A stretch of 64,000 nt of DNA from Paenibacillus albidus (lineage in GTDB: Bacteria; Bacillota; Bacilli; Paenibacillales; Paenibacillaceae), in NCBI RefSeq assembly GCF_014644435.1, contig NZ_BMKR01000028.1, positions 29,240-93,239 on the forward strand, in the 5' to 3' direction. Under the pieces are notes generated by a model. That model did not search any database and was not told the DNA's origin. It saw nothing but the letters and a program-made list of their open reading frames with translations. Both the position numbers and the translations under genes were made by a program. The first letter of the stretch is position 1. Each line of letters opens with the position of its first letter. Positions 16,917 through 25,308 of this stretch are shown here, in pieces.

Positions 16917-18248
16917 ATGACAAAGAAAATGTCAAAGGTTATCACTGGGCTCACAGTTTTCTCCCTGGCCGGGGCAGCTCTGGCGGGCTGCGGCAGCTCC
17001 GCAGACAACAATAGCTCAGAGGCCGGTGCCTCGAATGCGCCTAAGGAGCAAACGGTGACCTGGCTCTCGGCCAGACCGGAGAACGGGGCCATTGTCCAGA
17101 CGGTTCGGGAGCTTGCCGACCGGTTCGCCGCCGATCATCCCGGCTTTAAGCTGGATCTTCAGGTGACCGCAGACAGACCTTCTTACCTAACTAAGCTCAG
17201 AACGCTGGTCGCTTCCGGACAGATGCCGGATTTCATTGACAGTGATGCCGACCCGTTCGCCCAGGAACTCGTCAAAGCCGACTTGCTTGTGGACATGGAG
17301 AAATTCCTGAAGGAGGAGGGGCTGTATGATAAGTTCTATGAGCCCGCGTTGAAATACCAGGAGCTGCCGGATGGAAGCCTGTATCTCCTGCCGATGGAAT
17401 ACCATATGGAAATGACCTGGTATAACAAAAAAATATTTACCGATAACAACCTTACTGTGCCTAAAACCCTGGATGATCTGCTTGCAGTCAGCAAAGCGCT
17501 TAAAGACAAGGGGATTACTCCTATCGCTGTAGACGGTGTTGATGTATGGCCGGTATTGCGTTATGCGGCAATGTACCCGTTCCGGACCACAGGCAATCAG
17601 TTCATCCGGGATTTGAGCCAGGGCAAAGCCAAAATGTCGGATCCGGCGGGCATGCAGGCGGCTAACTTCGCTTCTCAAGTCGGGAAATACTTTCAGGAAG
17701 GTTTCGCTACAACCGATTATACGACAGCGAAAAATCTGTTCCTGAACGGCCAGGCTGCCATGTACAACATGGGAACCTGGGAAATACCATCCTTCGTGGA
17801 AGAAAGTCTGCCGGAAGGACTCAAGGGCAATGTGGATTATTTCTATCTGCCAACCACCAGCAAGGCTGTCACACCGGATAATGAATTCTTCGGCAACAGC
17901 GGTATCGGACTCGGGGCTTCCGCGAAAACATTCGATGGACTGCCTAAGGAATTCCTGAGCTATGTGCTGAAAAATTACAGCGACGTCTATGTAGCCAAGC
18001 AACAAATGTCACCGCTTAAATTCACCATTGATGACGAGTCCAAATTCTCCGAGCTGTTCCTGCGGATCAAAAAGGATATGGACAACTATGGCTCAGAGTT
18101 TGCCAAGCCTTGGGATACTTTGCTTGATCCGAACACCAACTCGGTGATGAGCGACCTGATTACCAAACTGACCATGGGCTTTATGACTCCAGAGGACTTT
18201 GCCAAACAGATTGATGAGGCCATTGCTAAGAACACAGCCGGTAAATAA
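16917..18248 (+). CDS. Sugar ABC transporter substrate-binding lipoprotein (family 1)
   Basis: 443 residues. The signal peptide ends in lipobox LAGC (Cys about residue 24), so the protein is lipid-anchored outside the membrane. The body shows typical MalE/UgpB-type features: TVTWLSARPENG, a GQMPDFIDSDADPFAQ pocket region, and NGQAAMYNMGTWE. GGAGGGG precedes ATG 16917. It binds the sugar for the two permeases that follow. The genes around it point to a fructo-oligosaccharide or difructose compound. A stable hairpin after the gene probably raises its level relative to the permeases. Confidence 0.92.
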   Translation: MTKKMSKVITGLTVFSLAGAALAGCGSSADNNSSEAGASNAPKEQTVTWLSARPENGAIVQTVRELADRFAADHPGFKLDLQVTADRPSYLTKLRTLVASGQMPDFIDSDADPFAQELVKADLLVDMEKFLKEEGLYDKFYEPALKYQELPDGSLYLLPMEYHMEMTWYNKKIFTDNNLTVPKTLDDLLAVSKALKDKGITPIAVDGVDVWPVLRYAAMYPFRTTGNQFIRDLSQGKAKMSDPAGMQAANFASQVGKYFQEGFATTDYTTAKNLFLNGQAAMYNMGTWEIPSFVEESLPEGLKGNVDYFYLPTTSKAVTPDNEFFGNSGIGLGASAKTFDGLPKEFLSYVLKNYSDVYVAKQQMSPLKFTIDDESKFSELFLRIKKDMDNYGSEFAKPWDTLLDPNTNSVMSDLITKLTMGFMTPEDFAKQIDEAIAKNTAGK

Positions 18249-18265
18249 AATCCGGGCCTGATCAT

Positions 18266-18297
18266 GCTCCACCCGGCCTTGCAGGCCCGGGTGGAGC
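18266..18297 (+). terminator. Strong hairpin between binding-protein and permease genes
   Basis: GCTCCACCCGGCC pairs with GGCCCGGGTGGAGC around a short loop. It has only a weak T-run (CCCTTT), so it probably acts as partial terminator or mRNA stabiliser rather than as a full stop. Confidence 0.65.
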
Positions 18298-18341
18298 CCT
18301 TTATCAATAATAGTGTGATTACAGAAGCGGGGTGACCCTAT

Positions 18342-19217
18342 ATGAATGTGCTTAAAGACAAAAAGGCGTGGTTAATTTTCATCTTGCCGGCTTTGATATT
18401 TTATCTGGGAACAGTCTTTGTCCCCATTATCCAGTCCCTGAAATACGGGTTTCAGCAATGGAATGGCATTCAGGAGCCGCGTTACATCGGCTTTGATAAT
18501 TATATAGCGTTGTTCAAAGATTCGTATTTCTGGAATTCTGTACAAAACAATCTGGTATACGTGGTGATTGTGGTATTTATGCAGGTGTTCATCGGCTTGT
18601 TTTTTGCCTTGATGCTCTCCTATGTCACCAAAGGTGCAGGAATCTTCAGAACCCTATATTATTTGCCGGCGGTTGTTGTAACCGTAGCTATTGCCCAAAT
18701 GTTCCGTAATTTCTATTCCCTTCAGCCTCTCGGTCTGCTGAATATGTTCCTGGACTGGGTGGGCCTGGGCCATCTTCAGTCCGCCTGGCTCTCCAATCCC
18801 CATACGGCATTGATCGCCGTGTCCATCCCTGAGGGGTGGCGGTTTATCGGGATGTATATGGTTATCTTTTATGCGGCGCTGATTGCGATCCCCAAAGAAA
18901 TCGAAGAAGCGGCTACAATTGACGGCGTAAGCGGCTGGCAGCTGATTCGTTATATTAAGCTTCCTAGCATCAAACATGTGCTGAGCCTGTCTTTGATTAT
19001 GTGTACAACGGGGGCTCTGCGGGGCTTCGATATTCCTTACATTATCGGTGTGCCAGGGTCTGCTACCGAGCTAGTTACCACCTATATGTATAAGCAAGCG
19101 TTCTCCACCATCCAGTATGGATACGGAAGCTCGATCGCTGTGTTCATCGTTATCGAAAGTCTTCTCGCGGTGCTGCTCATCCGGGCTATATTTAATTCAA
19201 GGAAAGGAGATGCCTGA
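18342..19217 (+). CDS. Sugar ABC transporter permease, MalF/UgpA type
   Basis: 291 residues with six predicted membrane helices starting at WLIFILPALIFYLGTVFVP. The EAA loop that contacts the ATPase is EIEEAATIDGVSGWQLIRYI. It works with the next permease and the lipoprotein upstream. No ATPase gene lies in the operon, as is usual for this family, where one MsmX-type ATPase serves several importers. Confidence 0.93.
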   Translation: MNVLKDKKAWLIFILPALIFYLGTVFVPIIQSLKYGFQQWNGIQEPRYIGFDNYIALFKDSYFWNSVQNNLVYVVIVVFMQVFIGLFFALMLSYVTKGAGIFRTLYYLPAVVVTVAIAQMFRNFYSLQPLGLLNMFLDWVGLGHLQSAWLSNPHTALIAVSIPEGWRFIGMYMVIFYAALIAIPKEIEEAATIDGVSGWQLIRYIKLPSIKHVLSLSLIMCTTGALRGFDIPYIIGVPGSATELVTTYMYKQAFSTIQYGYGSSIAVFIVIESLLAVLLIRAIFNSRKGDA

Positions 19218-19218
19218 C

Positions 19219-20052
19219 ATGTTTGCGAAGAAAAAGCTCTCCTCTTCACTTTTGTATCTCCTGGTCATTGCGATTCTTCTGATTCAAATCTACCCGGTAG
19301 TCTGGCTGATGTTGTCCAGCTTTAAATCGAGCATCGAGTTGACTACCCAGCCATTTGCAATGCCTGCGTCCTGGTCGTTTGAGAACTATGCCAGTGTATT
19401 TCGGGAGAGCAGTCTGCTGCTGTATATCAAGAATACGGCTATTGTAACCTTTACCTGTCTGGCACTGATCATCATCCTGAGCGCAACGGCAGGTTTTGCC
19501 CTTGTCAAAATGATCAACCGGCTGAATTCAAAGCTGCTGATGTTCTTTACGATTGGCATTATGATTCCGATTCAGGTTACGCTGATTCCTCTGTTTATTA
19601 TGTACAAAGATTACGGGCTGCTGAATTCGTATCTGGCGCTGATCCTGCCGCAGGTTGGTTTTGCTCTGCCTTTGTCCATTCTGATCTTCACCAGCTTCTA
19701 CAGATATGTTCCGAATGAACTCATTGAGGCTGCGGTGATCGACGGCTGTAATATCTTTCAGGTATTCTTCAGAATTATTTCGCCGCTTACCGTCAATACA
19801 ACCATTACGGTAGCTTCGATAAACTTTATTTTTATCTGGAATGATTTCGTATTCTCCAATACGTTCACGAACGATAAAGCATATAAGACGATTGCCGTAG
19901 GGCTCCAAGAATTTATCGGCGCTTTTGGGGCTACGGATTGGGGCCAGACTTTTGCGGCAATCAGCATCAGCATTATTCCCATTATTGTTGTGTACTTGTT
20001 CCTGAATAAATATGTGATGGCCGGTGTGTCGGACGGCGCAGTCAAAGGATAA
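19219..20052 (+). CDS. Sugar ABC transporter permease, MalG/UgpE type
   Basis: 277 residues. ATG 19219 is chosen because GGAG lies 9 nt upstream; ATG 19210 would leave no spacing. The protein begins MFAKKKLSSSLLYLLVIAIL and has the EAA loop ELIEAAVIDGCNIFQVFF. It starts 1 bp after the first permease's stop codon, so the two are translated together. Confidence 0.93.
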   Translation: MFAKKKLSSSLLYLLVIAILLIQIYPVVWLMLSSFKSSIELTTQPFAMPASWSFENYASVFRESSLLLYIKNTAIVTFTCLALIIILSATAGFALVKMINRLNSKLLMFFTIGIMIPIQVTLIPLFIMYKDYGLLNSYLALILPQVGFALPLSILIFTSFYRYVPNELIEAAVIDGCNIFQVFFRIISPLTVNTTITVASINFIFIWNDFVFSNTFTNDKAYKTIAVGLQEFIGAFGATDWGQTFAAISISIIPIIVVYLFLNKYVMAGVSDGAVKG

Positions 20053-20066
20053 GGAGACGATTAACC

Positions 20067-21155
20067 ATGCAATCAATGAATCAGCTATTTGGCAGAATGA
20101 AAGGCAAGAGCAGAGCCATTACAGCGGAGAATCCGCAGGGCCTCAAGGGACAAGGCGGCCAAGCGGAAGGCCCCCTGGGCGTTGCCCGCAAAGGCAAGGC
20201 GTTCATCCCGCTCGCGCAGGGAGAAACCGCAACACTTGTTGATATTGAAGGTCCCGGGATCATCCAGCATATCTGGATGACCGTAACCGATAAGACTGAA
20301 TCAGGCTGGTTCGTCCTGCGCGATCTGGTTCTGCGCATGTATTGGGACGGCGAAGAGACGCCCTCCGTTGAAGTTCCCCTCGGCGATTTCTTCTGCAACG
20401 GCTTCGGTGCGCGGGCGGTTGTCAATTCACTGCCGGTTGTGGTGAATCCGGTCGGCGGCATGAACAGCTACTTCGCCATGCCCTTCCGCGAAGCTGCCAA
20501 AATAACCATTACGAATGAGCATCCGCAGGGCATTGAGGCGTTTTTCTATCAATTCGACTATATGCTGGTTGATGAATTGGATGAGGATACCGAGTATTTT
20601 CATGCCCAATTCCGCAGAGAAAATCCCACTGTGCTTAGGCAGGATTACACCTTAATTGATGGAATTAAAGGAAGAGGCAAATTTATCGGCACCTATATGT
20701 CCTGGACTTCTTTATCCCGTTATTGGTATGGTGAAGGAGAAGTGAAATTCTATATTGACGGCGACCGGGATTGGCCGACGATTTGCGGTACCGGGGCAGA
20801 GGACTATTTCGGCGGTGCGTGGGGTTTTGTGAAATATGACAACGGAAACCCGGTGCAGGAGCAGACCTACTCAACCCCATTTATGGGTTTCCCTTATTTT
20901 GCGACGAGGGACAACACCCGTTCACATATTTATGACGGGGCCGCTTGCCCGATGCGGGGTTTCTACCGCTGGCATATCCTTGATCCGATTCTGTTCGAAG
21001 AGGACCTGCGGGTGACCGTACAGCAAATAGGACATGACGGCCAAGCCTTATTTGAACGGAGCGATGACATCAGCTCCATAAGCTATTGGTACCAGACCGA
21101 ACCACATCAAGCGTTTCCGGAATTTCCGGGCGTAATGGAAAGACGTCCGCGTTAA
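20067..21155 (+). CDS. GH172 (DUF2961) family glycoside hydrolase, intact
   Basis: 362 residues with no signal peptide. AAGGAG precedes ATG 20067, 14 bp after the permease gene. Family landmarks are IEGPGIIQHIWMT, LRMYWDGEETPSVEVPLGDFF, YGEGEVKFYIDGD and ICGTGAEDYFGGAWG; the Glu residues in the last two segments are candidate catalytic residues of GH172. The founding GH172 enzyme makes or cleaves difructose dianhydride I, so a fructose dianhydride or an alpha-fructofuranoside is a reasonable substrate beside GH32 and fructokinase genes. Some GH172 members cleave D-arabinofuranose instead. Confidence 0.88.
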   Translation: MQSMNQLFGRMKGKSRAITAENPQGLKGQGGQAEGPLGVARKGKAFIPLAQGETATLVDIEGPGIIQHIWMTVTDKTESGWFVLRDLVLRMYWDGEETPSVEVPLGDFFCNGFGARAVVNSLPVVVNPVGGMNSYFAMPFREAAKITITNEHPQGIEAFFYQFDYMLVDELDEDTEYFHAQFRRENPTVLRQDYTLIDGIKGRGKFIGTYMSWTSLSRYWYGEGEVKFYIDGDRDWPTICGTGAEDYFGGAWGFVKYDNGNPVQEQTYSTPFMGFPYFATRDNTRSHIYDGAACPMRGFYRWHILDPILFEEDLRVTVQQIGHDGQALFERSDDISSISYWYQTEPHQAFPEFPGVMERRPR

Positions 21156-21199
21156 GCGCGGATGCAAGTTGTGCAAGTAAATTCGCAGAGGTGCAGCAA

Positions 21200-22192
21200 A
21201 TGGCAAAACAGAGAGTTACTTTAGTTCAAGTCGCTAAAGATGCAGGTGTATCTCCCGCCACCGTTTCCCATTTTATGAACGGTAATTTTCATAAAATGGG
21301 TCCGGAAACGAGAGGAAAGATAAGCGACTCGATCACAAAGCTCGGGTATCAGGTAAACCCCGTTGCCAAAAGTCTGATCACCGGCAAAATGCACACCATC
21401 GGACTGGTTCTTTCCAGCAGCACATACGATGGTTATTTCGAAGATTTATATTTTTTGCATTTTGCCAAGGTACTCAAACAGTCCCTGAAGACGATGGGAT
21501 ACAAGCTGATTCTCCTCGACTTCGAGGAAATCTTTATGAATATCCAGATGATCGATGGAATTATTGTTAAAGCAACCCTGGAGACAGAAAAATTCATGCC
21601 CAAGCTTATGGACCTCAACGTACCGGTAATCACTATCGGCCGGCATAATTTATCCTATGGAGCGCATATCGTTCGTGTTAACGACTATCAATGCGGCCAG
21701 ACGGGAGTCGAACATCTGATGTCTAAGGGGCATCAAAAAATCATTGTGCTGACCTATCCGCATGGTCAGGTTCCCGGGTTTGATGACCGGTTAAACGGGG
21801 CCTCCCAGTCTCTGCAAGAGAAGGGGAATCTGACAACGGTCATCACTGGAGACATGACTGAAAGCTTCGGGTATGAAACCGTGACGCAGCTGGCGAAAAA
21901 TGACCAACTGCCACAGGCGTTGTTCTGTCTGAACGACATCTCTGCCATAGGAGTGCTGAAGGCTTGCAAGGACTTGAACCTGTCAGTACCGGGGGACCTT
22001 GCGGTACTGGGTGTGGATGACATGCCGACTGTATCCGAGCTGCTCAGTCTGTCAACCATCCGGCATCCGATTAATGATTTAGCCCAGAATGCTTCGGAAC
22101 TAATCATTCAATCCATTGAATCCAAAGAAGAGCATTTGGAACCGGTTGACCGGGTTTTTCCAATTGAACTAATGGTCCGGCATACCAGCTGA
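21200..22192 (+). CDS. LacI-family transcriptional regulator of the fructan locus
   Basis: 330 residues from ATG 21200 (AGAGGTG upstream). The longer frame from 21086 overlaps the GH172 gene and is rejected. The HTH is VTLVQVAKDAGVSPATVSHFM and the hinge follows at NPVAKSLITGKMHTIGLV. The rest is the periplasmic-binding-like effector domain (GVDDMPTVSELLSLST). It is the last gene of the operon whose promoter carries a LacI-type operator, so autoregulation and joint control of the fructokinase are likely. The effector is probably a fructose saccharide (inference). Confidence 0.9.
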   Translation: MAKQRVTLVQVAKDAGVSPATVSHFMNGNFHKMGPETRGKISDSITKLGYQVNPVAKSLITGKMHTIGLVLSSSTYDGYFEDLYFLHFAKVLKQSLKTMGYKLILLDFEEIFMNIQMIDGIIVKATLETEKFMPKLMDLNVPVITIGRHNLSYGAHIVRVNDYQCGQTGVEHLMSKGHQKIIVLTYPHGQVPGFDDRLNGASQSLQEKGNLTTVITGDMTESFGYETVTQLAKNDQLPQALFCLNDISAIGVLKACKDLNLSVPGDLAVLGVDDMPTVSELLSLSTIRHPINDLAQNASELIIQSIESKEEHLEPVDRVFPIELMVRHTS

Positions 22193-22214
22193 AAGACTAG
22201 TGGAACACTGGGCA

Positions 22215-22302
22215 GTGTATTCAAACCCCCGGAATGGGAGGAATGAGAGGATGCAAAGCAGGGAGAATAGGAAAGCTTCCTCCGGTTCGGGTTTGAATAC
22301 AC
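22215..22302. repeat. 88-bp long inverted repeat downstream of lacI-type gene
   Basis: Perfect 14-bp arms GTGTATTCAAACCC and GGGTTTGAATACAC enclose a second complementary pair, GGAGGAA and TTCCTCC. There is no T-run. It may be an RNA structure at the operon end or a small mobile-element relic. Confidence 0.6.
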
Positions 22303-22375
22303 GCCCTAAATGAAGGAATTATACCAGACGGTGGGTCCTCTGCTTTCCATCAACCCAGATGGCAGGGACCTGATC

Positions 22376-22423
22376 GTCCATCTTAACATCGGGGAAGCAG
22401 CACTCGTTGTTGGGGCATGCGCC
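22376..22423 (+). pseudogene. Short fragment related to acoA (E1 alpha)
   Basis: Forty-eight bases match acoA of this same window (54754-54801) at 42 positions and encode VHLNIGEAALVVGACA against VHLYIGEEAIAVGACA. The surrounding frame (22310-22519) has no further similarity and overlaps the end of the germination gene on the other strand. It is a relic, not a gene. The rest of 22193-22497 holds only the inverted repeat. Confidence 0.6.
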
Positions 22424-22497
22424 AGAGTATTGCCGGAAACCCTTGATTCTACAAGGTTTTTTGTTTTGTCTGAAGCAGTTATTCGGGGTTATCGAAG

Positions 22498-23610
22498 CTA
22501 TTTCTGGGGGTTACCCTGACCCTTTCGTTTCCGGCTATGATAAACAATGAGCAGCAGTAACGGAAATACAAAGGCATAGGTGAAGTTCCAGTCTACCCAA
22601 TAGGCCGGGACTTCCTTGACGTAGAAGATGATATCTTTGGAAATCAGATGAGACAGTCCGTAAATCAGAAACGCTACCGGAAAAATCAGGGAGCGATAGG
22701 TTTTTAGTTTTAGCAGTTGGGCTGTTCCCAAGACAAATGAGTAGAAGTAAAGCGCTGTTTTGAAATAAGTGCTGATGATCCATGCGGTGGCCATTAACGC
22801 TTCAATCCGCTGCAGAAAATTAGCGATATTGATTCTTTGGGCAAGAATATAGGCTGCATAGAAATTATGCTCGGAAAAATAAACCCCAAGTACCGTTAGA
22901 GAAAGAAACAAAATGAGGTTAAGAGCAATGGCTCCTATCAACAGAAAAATGAAGATATCACGGTTCGTGTTGCTTTGTTTTTGGGCATAGGGATACACCA
23001 TAAAGAACACACATAATTCTCCAAACGGATAAAACACACCGTACATAATAGTATGCAGCATGTCAGGAAACGGCGTATTCAGCATAGGATAGATCCGTTC
23101 CATCCGGACATCGGGAAACAGCAGCACGATCAGACAGATCAGGAACACAGCAAAGAAAGGAAAAAAGATCTGGGCTGCTCTACCTAGGGTTTCAAGACCC
23201 AGCCGCATGCCGTAGACCAGTAGAACAACCGCCATGAAGCCGATGACCCCGCTGGGTGTACCCTCATAAATCTGTGTGCCCATGAAATCTTCGATTTCCC
23301 TGACATAAGTAGAAGCTGCGATCAGGAAAAAGAATAAATAACTCAGCCCGACAGCCCCGCCTACCCATTTACCTAAAATTTGCAAGGAAAGTTCGATAAT
23401 CGTTTTAGTTGAATCTATATTTGCTGTGGATATCATCAACTTTACGACTGCGAGACCCAGGGGGAGACTAATCAAGGCAGCAATCCAAGCATCCTCGTGG
23501 GCTCCCGCCGTCATCACCGAAGGATAGATAAGTGCCATATCCCCAATCAGAGCGAAAAGTCCGAGTGTGATCATTTGAGATGTACTAAGCCGGTCATTTT
23601 CAAGACTCAT
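22498..23610 (-). CDS. Spore germination receptor B subunit (GerAB/GerKB type, endospore permease family)
   Basis: 370 residues with about ten hydrophobic helices, of the amino-acid/polyamine-transporter-like GerB family (starts LSTSQMITLGLFALIGDMAL). The B subunit lies in the spore inner membrane and is thought to bind the germinant. GGAGGG precedes the ATG at 23610. It is transcribed divergently from the A and C subunit genes, an arrangement that differs from the usual A-B-C or A-C-B operon. The germinant cannot be told from sequence. Confidence 0.92.
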   Translation of the reverse strand: MSLENDRLSTSQMITLGLFALIGDMALIYPSVMTAGAHEDAWIAALISLPLGLAVVKLMISTANIDSTKTIIELSLQILGKWVGGAVGLSYLFFFLIAASTYVREIEDFMGTQIYEGTPSGVIGFMAVVLLVYGMRLGLETLGRAAQIFFPFFAVFLICLIVLLFPDVRMERIYPMLNTPFPDMLHTIMYGVFYPFGELCVFFMVYPYAQKQSNTNRDIFIFLLIGAIALNLILFLSLTVLGVYFSEHNFYAAYILAQRINIANFLQRIEALMATAWIISTYFKTALYFYSFVLGTAQLLKLKTYRSLIFPVAFLIYGLSHLISKDIIFYVKEVPAYWVDWNFTYAFVFPLLLLIVYHSRKRKGQGNPQK

Positions 23611-23718
23611 GCGTTCCCTCCGCTCTGCTTCAAACTGCTAGTCAGCAATATCTTCTTCCCTAGCATGTAATTCCACTTCCAGAATTATGTATCGAGAATG
23701 AAAATAGGTCATTCATAG

Positions 23719-23747
23719 GCATAATTATCAAATATTCCTTCATACTA
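23719..23747 (+). promoter_or_regulatory. Sigma-G-like promoter for the gerA-gerC genes
   Basis: GCATA (23719-23723) and CATACTA (23741-23747) are separated by 17 bp and match the forespore sigma-G consensus at all constrained positions. It lies 35 bp upstream of the A-subunit start codon. Germinant receptor genes of Bacillus are known sigma-G targets. Confidence 0.7.
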
Positions 23748-23781
23748 TGTACATCTTGTTCATGGAAAGTGGAGGTTCACT

Positions 23782-25308
23782 ATGAAGGATACCGTTATGG
23801 GCACATTGTCACAGCGTCTGGAGGAGAATCAGATCCAGTTGAATCAACTGCTGGGAAAAAGCACCGATCTGGTCACAAAAGAACTGCAACTGGATTCGTC
23901 TACCCATATTGCTCTGGTCTACATTGACGGTCTTGTGGATACACAGGTGCTGCATAACTCCATACTATATTCACTTCAGGAAGGAGCGATCCAAGACCAG
24001 TTTAAGGATCTTGATCCGTTCCAAAAGCTTGAGCTTCTGCGAAAGCGCATATTAATTGCGGGAGATCTGTCGGTCACCCATGACTTTAAGCAATTTGTTC
24101 ATCAGCTGATGTCCGGAAATGTGATGGTTCTGGTGGATGGAACCGCGGATGCCCTGCGAATCGGACTGCCCGGGTGGGAGGACCGTAATGTGAGTGAACC
24201 AAACTCACAATCGGTTGTACGGGGGCCGATGGAAGGGTTCACGGAGAATATGCGGACGAACACGGCACTGATCCGCAGGAAAATCAAAGACAGCCAGCTA
24301 TGGCTGGAAACTTTTCAAATCGGGAAGGTAACTCAGACTAGCGTATCTATTATGTACCTGACTCATATCGCAAGTCCTGACCTGGTGCAGGAGGTGAAGA
24401 GCCGGCTGGGCAAAATAGATACGGATAGTATCCTGGAGAGCGGCTATATCGAGGAATTTATTCAGGATAAAGCGGCTACACCTTTCCCGACCATTTACAA
24501 CAGCGACCGGCCGGATACCATTGCGGCGGGAATCCTGGAGGGGAAAGTGGCGATTCTTGTAGACGGAACGCCATTTGTTCTGCTGGTCCCTACCTTTTTT
24601 GTCTCCTTTTTTCAATCGTCGGAAGATTATTATCAACGGTCCGATATTTCTACGTTGCTGCGGTTTATCCGTTTTCTTTCCTTCTTCATTACACTATTTG
24701 CTCCTTCTTTTTATGTGGCCGTGACCACGTATCACCAGGAGATGATTCCTACCAGTCTTGTGATCAGTCTTGCGGCACAGAGGGAGAGTGTACCTTTTCC
24801 GGCTTTTGTGGAGGCGCTGCTGATGGAATTGACGTATGAAATTTTACGGGAAGCCGGTGTGAGAATACCCAAGAATGTAGGACAGGCCATATCTATTGTG
24901 GGCACGCTGGTGATTGGACAGGCGGCCGTTTCGGCGGGTCTTATCTCTTCGGCGATGGTCATCATCGTATCCATTACTGCGATTTCCAGTTTCGTCATAC
25001 CGGAGTCAGGAATGGCGGTTGCTGCGAGAATTATTCGTTTTGCACTAATCGGGCTGGCTGGTTTTATGGGATTATACGGAATACTGTTTGGAGTTTTTTT
25101 GATTATATTGCATTTGGCAAGCTTGCGTTCGTTCGGCATGCCTTATATGAGTCCGATCGCTCCATATCGTTCAAGCGATCTGAAGGATTCTATTTTCCGT
25201 TTTCCTTGGCCGCTGTTAAAAACTAGGCCGTCAAACAATAAGATTCAAGACCTGAAGCGTCAAGACACATCCAAACGTGAGGGATCGGCATATGATCGCG
25301 AGAAATAG
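23782..25308 (+). CDS. Spore germination receptor A subunit (GerAA/GerKA type)
   Basis: 508 residues: a soluble N-terminal part (1-270), then membrane segments (about 275-430) and a short soluble tail. GerA-family landmarks include LVYIDGLVDTQVL, YNSDRPDTIAAGILEGKVAILVDGTPF and RESVPFPAFVEALLMELTYEILREAG. GGAGG lies 10 nt before ATG 23782. It forms the core of the receptor with the B subunit encoded divergently and the C subunit downstream. Confidence 0.95.
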   Translation: MKDTVMGTLSQRLEENQIQLNQLLGKSTDLVTKELQLDSSTHIALVYIDGLVDTQVLHNSILYSLQEGAIQDQFKDLDPFQKLELLRKRILIAGDLSVTHDFKQFVHQLMSGNVMVLVDGTADALRIGLPGWEDRNVSEPNSQSVVRGPMEGFTENMRTNTALIRRKIKDSQLWLETFQIGKVTQTSVSIMYLTHIASPDLVQEVKSRLGKIDTDSILESGYIEEFIQDKAATPFPTIYNSDRPDTIAAGILEGKVAILVDGTPFVLLVPTFFVSFFQSSEDYYQRSDISTLLRFIRFLSFFITLFAPSFYVAVTTYHQEMIPTSLVISLAAQRESVPFPAFVEALLMELTYEILREAGVRIPKNVGQAISIVGTLVIGQAAVSAGLISSAMVIIVSITAISSFVIPESGMAVAARIIRFALIGLAGFMGLYGILFGVFLIILHLASLRSFGMPYMSPIAPYRSSDLKDSIFRFPWPLLKTRPSNNKIQDLKRQDTSKREGSAYDREK

